Position numbers and translations under genes: made by a program. Source: Opitutales bacterium UBA5694 (GTDB lineage Bacteria; Verrucomicrobiota; Verrucomicrobiia; Opitutales; Opitutaceae). From it: 44,533 nt of DNA. A model generated the notes under the pieces. The model ran no database searches. It had not been told where the DNA came from and worked only from the letters and a program-made list of their open reading frames with translations. The DNA is taken from NCBI GenBank assembly GCA_002420185.1, contig DIHO01000012.1, forward strand, positions 247,680 through 292,212, written 5' to 3'. Shown piece by piece: positions 1 to 7,784 of this stretch; position 1 is the stretch's first letter; each line of letters begins with the position of its first letter.

Positions 1-1
1 T

Positions 2-196
2 GGTCCGCAAGGTGAGCGTGGTCCTCCAGGAAAAGATGGTCGAGACGGTACCTTCCCAATCTGGGAATTGGTCTTGGCGTTGGTCCTGGGGTTCCTCCTA
101 GCTAGATTTTTGTGGGATTGGGGACAGAGGTATTTGATCACAAGAAAAATTAAAATCGGAGAAAACTTGTTTTTGATATGGAAGAGAAGGCCTTAA
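2..196 (+). CDS. C-terminal end of a collagen-like membrane-anchored protein (partial)
   Basis: The frame is open from the left edge to a TAA at 194-196. It begins with Gly-X-Y triplets (GPQGERGPPGKDGRDG), the collagen-like triple-helix pattern, and then has one hydrophobic segment (about IWELVLALVLGFLLARFLW) and a short basic tail ending KRRP. This suggests a surface or periplasmic collagen-like stalk held in the membrane by a C-terminal helix. Its last 19 bases overlap the start of the next gene, so the two are probably co-transcribed and translationally coupled. Bacterial collagen-like proteins often serve in adhesion or as structural rods; the role here is unknown because the N-terminus lies outside the window. 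Confidence 0.72.
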   Translation, partial: GPQGERGPPGKDGRDGTFPIWELVLALVLGFLLARFLWDWGQRYLITRKIKIGENLFLIWKRRP

Positions 197-2088
197 AAAA
201 TTTTAGGTTTAACCACGGCCTTAAGACGTGGCGAATGGCCTGGATAGTCGAATACTGCCTGTTTACTTTGGGAATATCTATTGCTGGCTTTAATATCTTT
301 ACGGGAATTAATGAGGGTAATTTGGCGAGTCAGATTCTTCTAGCCATAGGTTGGATAATATTGGGCACAATCGAGCTCGCGACTATACCTTTAGCGGGAG
401 CGTTGAGGCTATCGAAGGGCTTTGGCAGAATCTGGTCTGCTGTAGGCGTTGCTGGCCTTGTGGCGTTATCAACTTTCACCGTTTTCGAGTTTAACGAAAT
501 TGCTTCAGAATATATGACTAGAGGAGCGAGAAAGGCAGCAATCGAAGTCACTAAAATCGAAGGCCAAATTCAAGGTTTGCAGGCGGACCTAGACGATCTC
601 GAGTCAAGGGAGGTTGATAAAGCCAACAAGGAAGATGATTTTGAAAAGAATAGGGTGGCCGAATTAGAGGTTGAGAGAAATAGGTATGAGGCCGAAGACC
701 AACGCATTGAGGATTACTATGCTGGTCTTTTGGAGGAAGCAGTCAGAGACAGTCAGTTCCCGATACTTAATGCCGCAGAGGAGGCTCGGATCGATGCTGC
801 GGATAGCCAGCTTGCTGAGCAGCAATCGACGCTCGGTGACTTGCAAGAATCACTGGCAAACATAATGGTAGAAGCGAGAGATGCAGATTCTAAAGTCAAA
901 GATGCTGAGATTGGAGGGTATAGAGAAAAAATCGAAGGGATAGATTCCCAGATTGATCTATTGGTTAAAGATAAGGATCAAAGAATTAGGGAAGTTGAAG
1001 GAACGCTTTTTAGAAGTGCAGCAGACAAAATTGCGGCCATACAAAGTGATCTGGAACCTAAGCTGGAGGATCTTCAAAATGAGAAAAAGGGCTTTCTTGA
1101 TGCTATCACTACAGTACAGCTCAGAGAGTTGGTTCTGCCACCGAAGGCTGTTTCTCTGAACACCTCGATTAGTAAAGTTGAGGAGCAAATAGAATTGTTA
1201 GAAGCTCGAAAGAAGAAGGTTAGAGATGCCGCCTCGGAAAGAATGGATACAGAAGAGTTTCAAGCTAGGATTGCCGATCTAAAAGGTGAGGAAAAGCAGG
1301 TTCAAGTTGATCGTCGGACCGCAAAAGATGAGGAAAAAAAGAGGTTTGAAGCGAAAAACCGAGAGATAGAGGAGAGATATGCATCTCTAGTAGCGGAGTA
1401 CAAAGAGAGCGTAATGTCAGTCGCGGAACTTGGCCGTAGGAAGTCGGAGAAGCTTACTCAAATAGAGGAAGGAAGGTCAGAAATAACAAAAATAACCGAG
1501 GAGGCCGCTGAAAAGTATGAGCAGGTCATGTATTTTAGGATGGCTTCGTGGTTCTCAGGCGAAGATGCGACTGGTTTCGGAAAGCTGCCGCAAAAAGAAC
1601 ACTACAATAGTGCCCTCAGGAACATTTTCCTGCCTGTCGGAATCTTCTTCGCTGCCGTATCCATCGTTTTAGCGTATGTGGGAACTGGATTTATGTATGA
1701 GGAGTCACGGAAACACGATGCGTGGATTCCAATGCAGGAACTCAAAGATGAGAACGAGGAATTATTGAAGCAGAAAGAAAAACTCTCACATCAGAATGAT
1801 TTGGCAGAGGAACGTATTTCCTCGCTGTCTGACTTCAAGGAGAAGGCAGATGAAAAATTGCAGGCTGCGGTTATGGCGGAGAGGCGTAAGCTAGAGAGTT
1901 CGATAGACCGCGAGGCTGATTTGAAGAAAAAGCAGGTAGAACTTGAGAAGCGTATTCAGGATAGAGACCGCTTGCTGACCAAGAACGAAGAGGACCTTGT
2001 CAAGGCGAAGCAAAGAGTTTTCGAAGCAATCAGAGCAGTGCCTCAGACGATAACTGTAATCGAGAGTTCGAAAGAGAAGGATGCGTGA
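178..2088 (+). CDS. Multi-pass membrane protein with long coiled coils, unknown function
   Basis: This 636-residue protein has three likely transmembrane helices near the N-terminus (about residues 20-40, 50-75 and 82-105). A very long, charged, heptad-like coiled coil follows (about 115-475), then a fourth transmembrane helix (about 484-507) and a second coiled coil (about 515-625). With four helices both coiled coils lie on the same side of the membrane, probably the cytoplasm, so the protein could act as a scaffold or tether. I recognise no enzymatic motif and cannot name a family. It overlaps the collagen-like gene upstream by 19 bases and nearly abuts the secreted BamE-like gene downstream, which suggests one envelope operon. 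The start at 178 has no good ribosome-binding site, consistent with coupling to the upstream gene. Confidence 0.75.
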   Translation: MEEKALKNFRFNHGLKTWRMAWIVEYCLFTLGISIAGFNIFTGINEGNLASQILLAIGWIILGTIELATIPLAGALRLSKGFGRIWSAVGVAGLVALSTFTVFEFNEIASEYMTRGARKAAIEVTKIEGQIQGLQADLDDLESREVDKANKEDDFEKNRVAELEVERNRYEAEDQRIEDYYAGLLEEAVRDSQFPILNAAEEARIDAADSQLAEQQSTLGDLQESLANIMVEARDADSKVKDAEIGGYREKIEGIDSQIDLLVKDKDQRIREVEGTLFRSAADKIAAIQSDLEPKLEDLQNEKKGFLDAITTVQLRELVLPPKAVSLNTSISKVEEQIELLEARKKKVRDAASERMDTEEFQARIADLKGEEKQVQVDRRTAKDEEKKRFEAKNREIEERYASLVAEYKESVMSVAELGRRKSEKLTQIEEGRSEITKITEEAAEKYEQVMYFRMASWFSGEDATGFGKLPQKEHYNSALRNIFLPVGIFFAAVSIVLAYVGTGFMYEESRKHDAWIPMQELKDENEELLKQKEKLSHQNDLAEERISSLSDFKEKADEKLQAAVMAERRKLESSIDREADLKKKQVELEKRIQDRDRLLTKNEEDLVKAKQRVFEAIRAVPQTITVIESSKEKDA

Positions 2089-2089
2089 T

Positions 2090-2896
2090 ATGATCTATAG
2101 GTTTAGGAACTTTGTATTTATTTTAACAATACTGTTGGTAGCGGATCGATCTTTTGGGCAAGAAGGTGAAGCATCTAAGGAATTTTATGAGCTTGAACCT
2201 TTTAGTGTAGACACAGTTGGCTGGTATGAATCCCAAGTTGATATAATCAAATCCATTGATGAGCTTGCTAAAAGATTGGATAGAATAGAACAGCTTCTCA
2301 AAGAAAATAACGAGGGCTCTTCGGGTGCGGGGACGGCTAGGAAAAAATCGGCGACAAATGCCATAAGCCTAAATGGCGAACACGAATTTAAACTCCTAAT
2401 TTTAAATGCCCTTGCTGGAGCTGAAGGTCTAAACAAAAAGGGAACGAGTATTAGGCATGTTGAGGCTTTTCTCGGAAGTCCTGACGTAAAAGAATCCTCG
2501 AGCGATGGCTCAACCTATTGGAAGTACCAGTTCGAAGGAAGATTAGGTGGAGAAGCAGTACTGCAAGTGAACAGTCGTAGCAAAACTGTCACAAAAATCG
2601 TTTTGGACGATTCATTGATTCTAGAAAATGTGAAGAAACTAACGTCGAATGAAGCGACGCAAGAAAAGGCACAATTCAAAATAAATTCGGAAAAACGGTT
2701 GGATATTCGTAACTGGAGAAAGATAGTTCCCAATGTTACAAGTCGAGACAAGGTAGTCGAATTGATTGGCCAGCCCACAACTATAAAAAGTAATCGTTGG
2801 TATTACAGCGGCTATGGGATTCTGTCAGAGGGGGAAATTTCTTGGTACTCGGATCAAAGGGTTATGCGGTTAACCGAACCGACTTTCGTAAAGTAA
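2090..2896 (+). CDS. Secreted protein with two SmpA/BamE-like repeats
   Basis: The start at 2090 is preferred over an in-frame ATG at 2081 because AGAAGG (2075-2080) lies nine bases before it and it gives a clean signal peptide (basic start, hydrophobic core, cleavage near SFGQ, residues 21-24). Two segments (about residues 105-175 and 208-265) share the pattern of the SmpA/OmlA/BamE fold, a helix then L-G-x-P followed by W-x-Y strands: FLGSPDVK with YWKYQFEG, and LIGQPTTI with RWYYSG. A short coiled coil lies near residues 48-73. BamE-like domains are small periplasmic domains of envelope proteins; there is no lipobox cysteine, so a soluble periplasmic protein is likely. The ELEPFSVDT segment resembles a motif common in Opitutia envelope proteins. 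It ends the three-gene cluster. Fold assignment moderate, role unknown. Confidence 0.7.
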   Translation: MIYRFRNFVFILTILLVADRSFGQEGEASKEFYELEPFSVDTVGWYESQVDIIKSIDELAKRLDRIEQLLKENNEGSSGAGTARKKSATNAISLNGEHEFKLLILNALAGAEGLNKKGTSIRHVEAFLGSPDVKESSSDGSTYWKYQFEGRLGGEAVLQVNSRSKTVTKIVLDDSLILENVKKLTSNEATQEKAQFKINSEKRLDIRNWRKIVPNVTSRDKVVELIGQPTTIKSNRWYYSGYGILSEGEISWYSDQRVMRLTEPTFVK

Positions 2897-2905
2897 GCCC
2901 TACAA

Positions 2906-3997
2906 TCAATTCCGTGAAGGGGGGATAAAGTTAACCTTTTGTGATTTGCGAAATTGGACGTTTTTGCCGTCCTTGATGGCTGGTTTCCATTTTGAACGGC
3001 GGATAGCTTCAATTGCAGGTTGATTGAATTCTATGTTCGAGTAGTCAACAGCCCGAGGGCTAAGTACTTTACCATTGGTCCCTATTACAAACTCGATTTC
3101 AGCATATCCCCCAATTCTCGCATTTTTTAGGGAATAAGGGTAAGTCGGCCTATGCCATGAAATCAAAGATGGCAATTTATCGACCTCCTCTTGATCAAAT
3201 ACCTGCGATTCAGTCTTTTCCGCATTCGTTGGAATCGGCTTTCCAGATTTTTTTGGGCTTAGATCAAAATCAAACTGTTTTGTCGCTTTAGCTGCGACGG
3301 GACTCCCCCCTTTTTCCGCCGGTCTGTATCTCCAGCTTGGGAGAATTTTTGAAACTGCTGCGCTGAATTCAGGATGTGTACTTTTAGTAATCCTAACATT
3401 CGAGACTCTGCCTTGTTCACTTATGTTAAATGTTGCGTAAACCTCGCCTTGGACTCCGGCCATTTTTCGTGGAACATAGAGAATGGGAGATGGTTCTCTG
3501 GTCTCCCTGGGGGGATGATCAAACGTTCCTCCACGTAGCGGTGTATAGGTTGTTTTCTGATTGCTGTCAGGCTCAGTATTTCCAGCGGCTGAAACTTTTG
3601 AATCCCCCCGACTAGAGGAGGCGCTCCCCGCTGATTCAAAATCCAGTGAGAATGCTCCTATTGGTACTTCATCAGCTGAATCTCCATTCTCTTCACCTAG
3701 AAGATCCTCCGCTGCCAATTTGTACCAAAGGTAAGACTTTTCGAGATTTTTGAAATTAGCGTTACCCTCTTGGTAGATTCGCCCCAGCATATATTTAGCA
3801 GGAGTGAAACCTTTCTCTGCCGAAAAACGAAACCATGGTTCAGCTTGGGAAAAATCTTTTTCATCCTGAGATAAGTCGTAGAGTATAACTCCAAACTCAT
3901 ACTCGCTGCTTCCGTCTGATGCTTGAACGAATGGTTTAATTGCGAAAAGAGACAGGAAGAGTATGGAAGAGAGAAATACGTATGTGAACTTCAACAT
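2906..3997 (-). CDS. TonB-family protein with Sel1-like repeat and two TonB C-terminal domains
   Basis: The protein has 363 residues from the ATG at 3997; a TTG nine codons upstream is possible but would spoil the signal peptide. Residues 1-27 form a signal peptide or anchor. Residues about 33-100 resemble Sel1/TPR-like repeats (WFRFSAEKG, AKYMLGRIY, SYLWYKLAAE). Two copies of the TonB C-terminal fold follow: about 165-247 (G-x-V-x-A-x-F, then PSWRYRPA) and 280-360 (YPYSLKNARIGGYAEIEFVI, then SKWKPA). TonB C-terminal domains transmit energy to outer-membrane receptors, but the usual proline-rich linker is missing. It may therefore be a TonB-like periplasmic protein rather than a classical energy transducer. 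It converges on the BamE-like gene with only ten bases between them. Confidence 0.8.
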   Translation of the reverse strand: MLKFTYVFLSSILFLSLFAIKPFVQASDGSSEYEFGVILYDLSQDEKDFSQAEPWFRFSAEKGFTPAKYMLGRIYQEGNANFKNLEKSYLWYKLAAEDLLGEENGDSADEVPIGAFSLDFESAGSASSSRGDSKVSAAGNTEPDSNQKTTYTPLRGGTFDHPPRETREPSPILYVPRKMAGVQGEVYATFNISEQGRVSNVRITKSTHPEFSAAVSKILPSWRYRPAEKGGSPVAAKATKQFDFDLSPKKSGKPIPTNAEKTESQVFDQEEVDKLPSLISWHRPTYPYSLKNARIGGYAEIEFVIGTNGKVLSPRAVDYSNIEFNQPAIEAIRRSKWKPAIKDGKNVQFRKSQKVNFIPPSRN

Positions 3998-4040
3998 TAG
4001 TATACTACGTATTCGATTTTCCAATTAATGTGAAGCTCTT

Positions 4041-4511
4041 TCAGAAGGCCCTGTGTGGAAAAATGTCAATGTCCATTGAGTAGTATCTCGCCATCTCCAT
4101 AAGCCTTTCCAGGTGCCTTTCGTCATCCATGTCTTTTAGCACAAGAACAATGCCGGGCTTTTTGCCTGTTTGCATAGCGTAGTTAAGGCATTGCCCAATG
4201 GCTTCTGCCCACTTGTCTGCAAAGTCCACCTCGATGGCGTGAGTGTCTGTCAGGATGTCGCAGCGAGTACCGTCGGGCAAAGTTACCTCGCTCCTGCCTC
4301 CTAGCTCCTTGGCATATTTCTGTTGGTAGACGCTTTCTGAATATGCTTTGGGAGAGTTGGGAACAGACGGTCTTGGTAGAGCTCCCTCAGTGTGGTAGTG
4401 ATACGCTCCAGCTTTCCGATCCCAATGTCCCCCTTTTGAATCTGTGCCGCCTGAGTGGGAAAAAGCTCCTTGGATGATATAAAGGACTAATATAAAAAAG
4501 AAAAACCTCAT
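4041..4511 (-). CDS. Secreted YHYH-motif protein with a nuclease-like C-terminal domain
   Basis: The protein has 156 residues with an N-terminal signal peptide (about residues 1-18). Next comes an H-x-G-G-T-D-x-x-G-G-H-W-D pattern ending in AYHYHTEG, the histidine-rich YHYH element of secreted bacterial proteins, possibly metal-binding. The C-terminal half (about residues 75-150) resembles a restriction-endonuclease-like fold: CDILTDTH, then AIEVDFADKW and AEAIGQCLNYA, followed by alternating strands and helices. The combination is consistent with a periplasmic or exported nuclease-like protein, but activity cannot be claimed from the sequence. The gene lies between the TonB-like gene and the DUF2059 gene on the same strand. 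Confidence 0.65.
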   Translation of the reverse strand: MRFFFFILVLYIIQGAFSHSGGTDSKGGHWDRKAGAYHYHTEGALPRPSVPNSPKAYSESVYQQKYAKELGGRSEVTLPDGTRCDILTDTHAIEVDFADKWAEAIGQCLNYAMQTGKKPGIVLVLKDMDDERHLERLMEMARYYSMDIDIFPHRAF

Positions 4512-4621
4512 GTGCTAGAACTTGGCTTGATTTACTATTTCGGCTATCACTTGAGGGATTCCGGCTTTGCAGGCCTGGTAAAGCTTGGCCTCAAGCTAAA
4601 CAGAAAGCGGAATTGGGGTAG

Positions 4622-5116
4622 TTATTCAGTTATCTTTTGTTGGCGCTCGAGTTCTGCTTGCAACATTTTCTCAAGCTCACCAGCGCGTTCTCGTCCCCGT
4701 GCCTCCCCTATAGCTGCTCCTTTGGCCATGATTTCGGGCAGTAACTTCTGGGCTTTCTTCCCGACTTCAGTTTTATGAAATGCAGTAATTAGACGAAGTT
4801 CAGTAGCAGTAAAGGCCTCAGAAAAAATTCTAATGAGATCAGGTTTCACACTTTCAAAGCTCATAACCTTGGACGCCCAACTCATCAACACTTCTCTAAA
4901 AGGTGCCATTTCAGGGTTTGATTTAATCTCTTGGTCTATTAACATTTCCATTGTATACTTAAACTGCACGTCAAGTTCCATGGCCTCCAAAAGCCTCTCT
5001 GCTTCATATTCTGCTTCTCTATCTGCAGATGCGATTGGTGTTATTAGAATGCACCCATAAGTAATGGCAGTTTTACCAAGAAAAAAGGCAGCGTTTAGAA
5101 TACTACTCTGAAACAT
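4622..5116 (-). CDS. DUF2059-type secreted protein
   Basis: This 164-residue protein has an N-terminal hydrophobic segment acting as a signal peptide (cleavage near PIASAD). The helical body has the DUF2059 signature of a short helix followed by F-x-x-x-E-L-x-x-x-x-x-F: IFSEAFTATELRLITAFHKT and then GKKAQKLLPEIMAKG, about residues 95-135. The family is widespread and exported, with unknown function. A basic, glutamate-rich C-terminal helix ends the protein. It lies 110 bases upstream of the YHYH gene on the same strand. Confidence 0.7.
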   Translation of the reverse strand: MFQSSILNAAFFLGKTAITYGCILITPIASADREAEYEAERLLEAMELDVQFKYTMEMLIDQEIKSNPEMAPFREVLMSWASKVMSFESVKPDLIRIFSEAFTATELRLITAFHKTEVGKKAQKLLPEIMAKGAAIGEARGRERAGELEKMLQAELERQQKITE

Positions 5117-5528
5117 GCCACGATATAGTTAGAAGTAGTTCTGTAAGTCGACAGCTTTCTTTGGGCAGTTGATCCACTATCCTAAGACCCTCAGTCGAAC
5201 ACATTACAGACCGCGTTTGCATGCCTCTCTATGACATCAGCAAGGCGGGTATCGTCTCTATGAGCAGAAGCTCTAGAAAAGAGTCAGGCCAAGTGGCCCA
5301 ACGAATATGGCTGGACGCTCGAGGACGAATATCGTGGCGTAAATAATACTTTACAGAGGCTGCGTAAATAAGCACCAAACGAATGCAATCTGGTGTTGTT
5401 GCCAGGTATCTGGTGATAAAGAAATGCTCTGCGAATCTTGATCCTGCAATTTGTGCATCTTTTATTTCTCAAGCTTTCTGAGTGCTTTTCCGATTTTCTT
5501 TTGTTTAGCACCTGAAGCCAAGTGGTTG
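5117..5528. other. Intergenic region with no confident gene
   Basis: This is 412 bases between two minus-strand genes, one reading away from it and one ending at it. I see no RNA gene or strong terminator. On the plus strand near 5210-5270 a short open stretch reads LYDISKAGIVSMSRS, which recalls the Y-x-x-x-K helix of short-chain dehydrogenases. It is too short and isolated to call, but may be a scrap of a lost gene. Confidence 0.3.
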
Positions 5529-6443
5529 TTATTCAATTCTTTGATTAAACAGCCAATCCCAAACGTTAGGTGTAGGGTCACAAAGGTCACTACTCTGTTG
5601 GGTTATATACCCTTTTTTCAAGTCGTCGCCTTCATAATAAAAAGTGTAGTCATTTGCGTTGTGTTTAACGTCTTTTAGGGAAGTGAACTTCATGTTGCCT
5701 TTTACCTCCTTCATCGCTTCGAATATGGAGCTGGAGAAGTCAAATGGCACTACGTTGTCAGTGTCTCCATGAAAGGCCCAAATGGGTGTTTTTTTCAAAC
5801 TGGTTTTATCCTTAAATGGCAATAGTCCTCCTGCACTCGGAATTGCTGCGGCAAACTTATCGGGTTCGGCCCAGATAGCATTCCAGGTTCCAGCACCCCC
5901 CATGGAGTGACCCATTACATAAATGCGTTTTGTATCGATACTATAATCGCGTGCAATTTTATCTATCAGGAAGAAGGCCATGGTCAGGCTTCCTGTTGAA
6001 ATAGTATCCGACGAATAACGCCCGCTTTCAAAACGGCTCCTCCACCCTAGTGGAAAGCCGCTGATTTTCTCCGGAGCCAATTCGGGAATGCGTTCATTGA
6101 AAAGGGACCACGAGCTCCTGGATTGGGGAGCAATCACCACACAGGGGTATTTCTTTCGCCATACTTTATCGACAAAAACTTCCGTCCAATTTCTCATTTG
6201 TGACTCGTTATCATCCCCAACTCCAGCACCTCCGTGAAGGCTTAGGATAAGCGGGTATTTCTCCTTAGAATCATAATTTTCCGGCAAGAGGAAACGATAT
6301 GGCATTCCCATGAATTCAAGAGCCTCAAAGGCGTTGATCACTTTGGTTGAGCTACCTGCACCTCTGTTGCCGGGTCGATTTTGTGCACACAAAGTTGCAG
6401 ACGCAGCCAGAAGTAAAATGAGAAGAAGGTATCGTTTATTCAT
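5529..6443 (-). CDS. Secreted alpha/beta-hydrolase esterase (polyhydroxybutyrate-depolymerase/feruloyl-esterase type)
   Basis: The start is placed at the ATG at 6443, where a textbook signal peptide begins (MNKRYLLLILLLAASATLCA); the longer frame adds 21 residues that would bury it. The 304-residue product has the alpha/beta-hydrolase layout: an oxyanion region LSLHGGAG, the nucleophile elbow GHSMGG (catalytic Ser), the acid HGDTDNVVP (Asp) and a late His in VKHNA. Secreted members of this group cleave ester bonds in polyesters or in feruloylated and acetylated polysaccharides. No neighbour fixes the substrate, although the sulfatases elsewhere in the window would fit polysaccharide use. Located in the periplasm or outside the cell. 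Confidence 0.85.
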   Translation of the reverse strand: MNKRYLLLILLLAASATLCAQNRPGNRGAGSSTKVINAFEALEFMGMPYRFLLPENYDSKEKYPLILSLHGGAGVGDDNESQMRNWTEVFVDKVWRKKYPCVVIAPQSRSSWSLFNERIPELAPEKISGFPLGWRSRFESGRYSSDTISTGSLTMAFFLIDKIARDYSIDTKRIYVMGHSMGGAGTWNAIWAEPDKFAAAIPSAGGLLPFKDKTSLKKTPIWAFHGDTDNVVPFDFSSSIFEAMKEVKGNMKFTSLKDVKHNANDYTFYYEGDDLKKGYITQQSSDLCDPTPNVWDWLFNQRIE

Positions 6444-6811
6444 AGGATAATTTATGGAGCCATGCTTACGGCATAATGGACTAAGATGGCAGGTGATAAT
6501 GCACACTGCCGTTGGTGTGGCTATTTCAAAGTTCTATAGTCTCCCGGTAGGCCAGCCCCATAAACGATAGCTACTGAGTATGGTTAGCGATTGGGGGTTG
6601 CGGTAACTGCCTCAAAGATTCTTTGAGGGCCCCAAAAATGCATCCCCAAAATGGATCCATAATCTTCAAAGTCAGCCGATTCTATCTTTTATGAATGTTT
6701 CTTGAGGTTGAATAATCTTTAAGATCCTTTTTAAACTACTGAAGTTGAGAAGTTTAAAATAAGGCGATTTGCAGTTAAACACTGATTTATTGGCTTTTTT
6801 AGAAATTGGTT

Positions 6812-6839
6812 TTGGGTTCGAGTCCGAGTCGACCCACCA
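6812..6839 (+). pseudogene. 3' end of a tRNA (T-arm, acceptor strand and CCA), no 5' part
   Basis: The sequence TTGGG-TTCGAGT-CCGAG forms a T-arm with a canonical seven-base loop and four of five stem pairs (one G-G mismatch, one wobble). It is followed by a seven-base acceptor strand TCGACCC, A73 and an encoded CCA at 6837-6839. The matching 5' acceptor strand (GGGTCGA), a D-arm and an anticodon arm are absent from the preceding bases. This is how an attachment-site copy left by an element integrating in a tRNA gene would look; a decayed tRNA is the alternative. No complete parent tRNA lies in the window. Confidence 0.5.
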
Positions 6840-6973
6840 GTTCGGACCGACCGCCAATAGGCTATTTTTTTTAAGAGTGTTACGAACTTCGAGTGGATTA
6901 AGCTCAGAGCCACGTACAGAGCATCTTTTGGGCAAGTATTGGATAGGAAAGGGCTATTTTGGGGAGTGATTTT

Positions 6974-7002
6974 AGCAACCGGAAATGATTTTTGAGCGTA
7001 TA
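6974..7002 (+). promoter_or_regulatory. Possible ECF-sigma autoregulated promoter
   Basis: AGCAACC at 6974-6980 and CGTATA at 6997-7002 are 16 bases apart. This fits the ECF pattern of an AAC-containing -35 and a CGT-containing -10. It lies about 135 bases before the sigma factor gene. ECF factors often transcribe their own operon, so the site is plausible, but it is only one match. Confidence 0.25.
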
Positions 7003-7136
7003 AACAGAAGGAAAAGTCAGACTAGGTGCCAATAAGGTGCGTCAAAAAAGTGAACATCGTTGGGTTAAGGCGAACTTCAAAACAAGAAACGCTCGAATAA
7101 GCCAGTTCACATCAAAAATGGGATAGGAGGAGAAAA

Positions 7137-7784
7137 TTGGGAACTTTAATCAAAGAGCAACGTCGGATAGGACAGAATGTTATGTCATCTAGAGCACAGG
7201 AAGTAGCCTTAGACAAAGTGCTGGTTGCACGGTTCAAGGAAGGGGACGAGGCTGCTTTCGAGGAGATGGTAAGCCGTTATTGGGATCGTATCTATGCAAT
7301 GGTGATGCAACTGCTTAGAAACCCGCAGGATGCGGAAGAAGTAACGCAAGACGCCTTTATAAGAGCCCACCGTGGACTGGGAAACTTTCGTGGGGATTCC
7401 AGCTTCTCGACCTGGCTCTATCAGATAGCGACGAACTTGGCTCGGAATCGGTACTGGTACTGGTTTCGGAGAAAGCGGGATAAATCTGTGTCATTCGACC
7501 AGAAGGTCGGAGGAGACTCAGACACGACGCTGGCGGAGATTTTCCAAGCTGACATTGAGACGCCTCAAGACATCGCTGTCACAAACGAATTTCAGGATAG
7601 GGTTACGGCCGCGATGGAGTTTTTGAACACAAAACACAGAGAGGTTCTTGTGCTTAGGAACGCGAAGGGCCTTTCTTACGAGGAGATTGCTTATCAGTTG
7701 GAAATTAGCATTGGCACGGTCAAAAGCCGAATCGCCAGAGCTCGCGAAAGCTTGCGTGATCGGCTCGGAAATGAACTTTTATGA
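7137..7784 (+). CDS. ECF-family RNA polymerase sigma factor
   Basis: The protein has 215 residues. Region 2 (about 40-108) contains the DAEEVTQDAF helix and the FSTWLYQIATN segment that contacts the -10 element. Region 4 (about 155-210) has the helix-turn-helix LSYEEIAYQLEISIGTVKSR. The start chosen is a TTG at 7137 because AGGAGG (7125-7130) lies six bases before it, one of the strongest ribosome-binding sites in the window; an ATG at 7182 lacks one. The stop overlaps the next start by four bases (ATGA), so sigma and anti-sigma are translationally coupled. It would direct core polymerase to a small envelope or stress regulon, probably including its own promoter. Confidence 0.93.
   Translation: MGTLIKEQRRIGQNVMSSRAQEVALDKVLVARFKEGDEAAFEEMVSRYWDRIYAMVMQLLRNPQDAEEVTQDAFIRAHRGLGNFRGDSSFSTWLYQIATNLARNRYWYWFRRKRDKSVSFDQKVGGDSDTTLAEIFQADIETPQDIAVTNEFQDRVTAAMEFLNTKHREVLVLRNAKGLSYEEIAYQLEISIGTVKSRIARARESLRDRLGNELL

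Larger units (their letters stand above)
6444..7136. other. Long non-coding gap between the esterase and the sigma factor genes
   Basis: About 690 bases without a convincing gene. It holds an inverted repeat at 6610-6628 (CCTCAAAG, 3-base loop, CTTTGAGG) without a T-tract, the 3' part of a tRNA at 6812-6839, and a possible sigma-factor promoter near 6974-7002. The open frames seen here on the minus strand (6672-6935) are antisense readings across the tRNA remnant. Confidence 0.45.

Noticed and set aside
6610..6628. Inverted repeat CCTCAAAG/CTTTGAGG as terminator of the esterase gene
   Set aside because: It lies upstream of the minus-strand esterase start and has no T-tract on either strand.
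6672..6935. Minus-strand open frames with GPNWWVDSDSNPKP-like segments
   Set aside because: They are antisense readings through the tRNA 3' end remnant; such WWV/RTRTQ-like peptides recur next to tRNA genes and are not proteins.
6981..7002. GGAAA followed by CGTATA as a promoter
   Set aside because: The spacer is only 11 bases, too short for ECF recognition; the pairing with AAC at 6977-6979 fits better.
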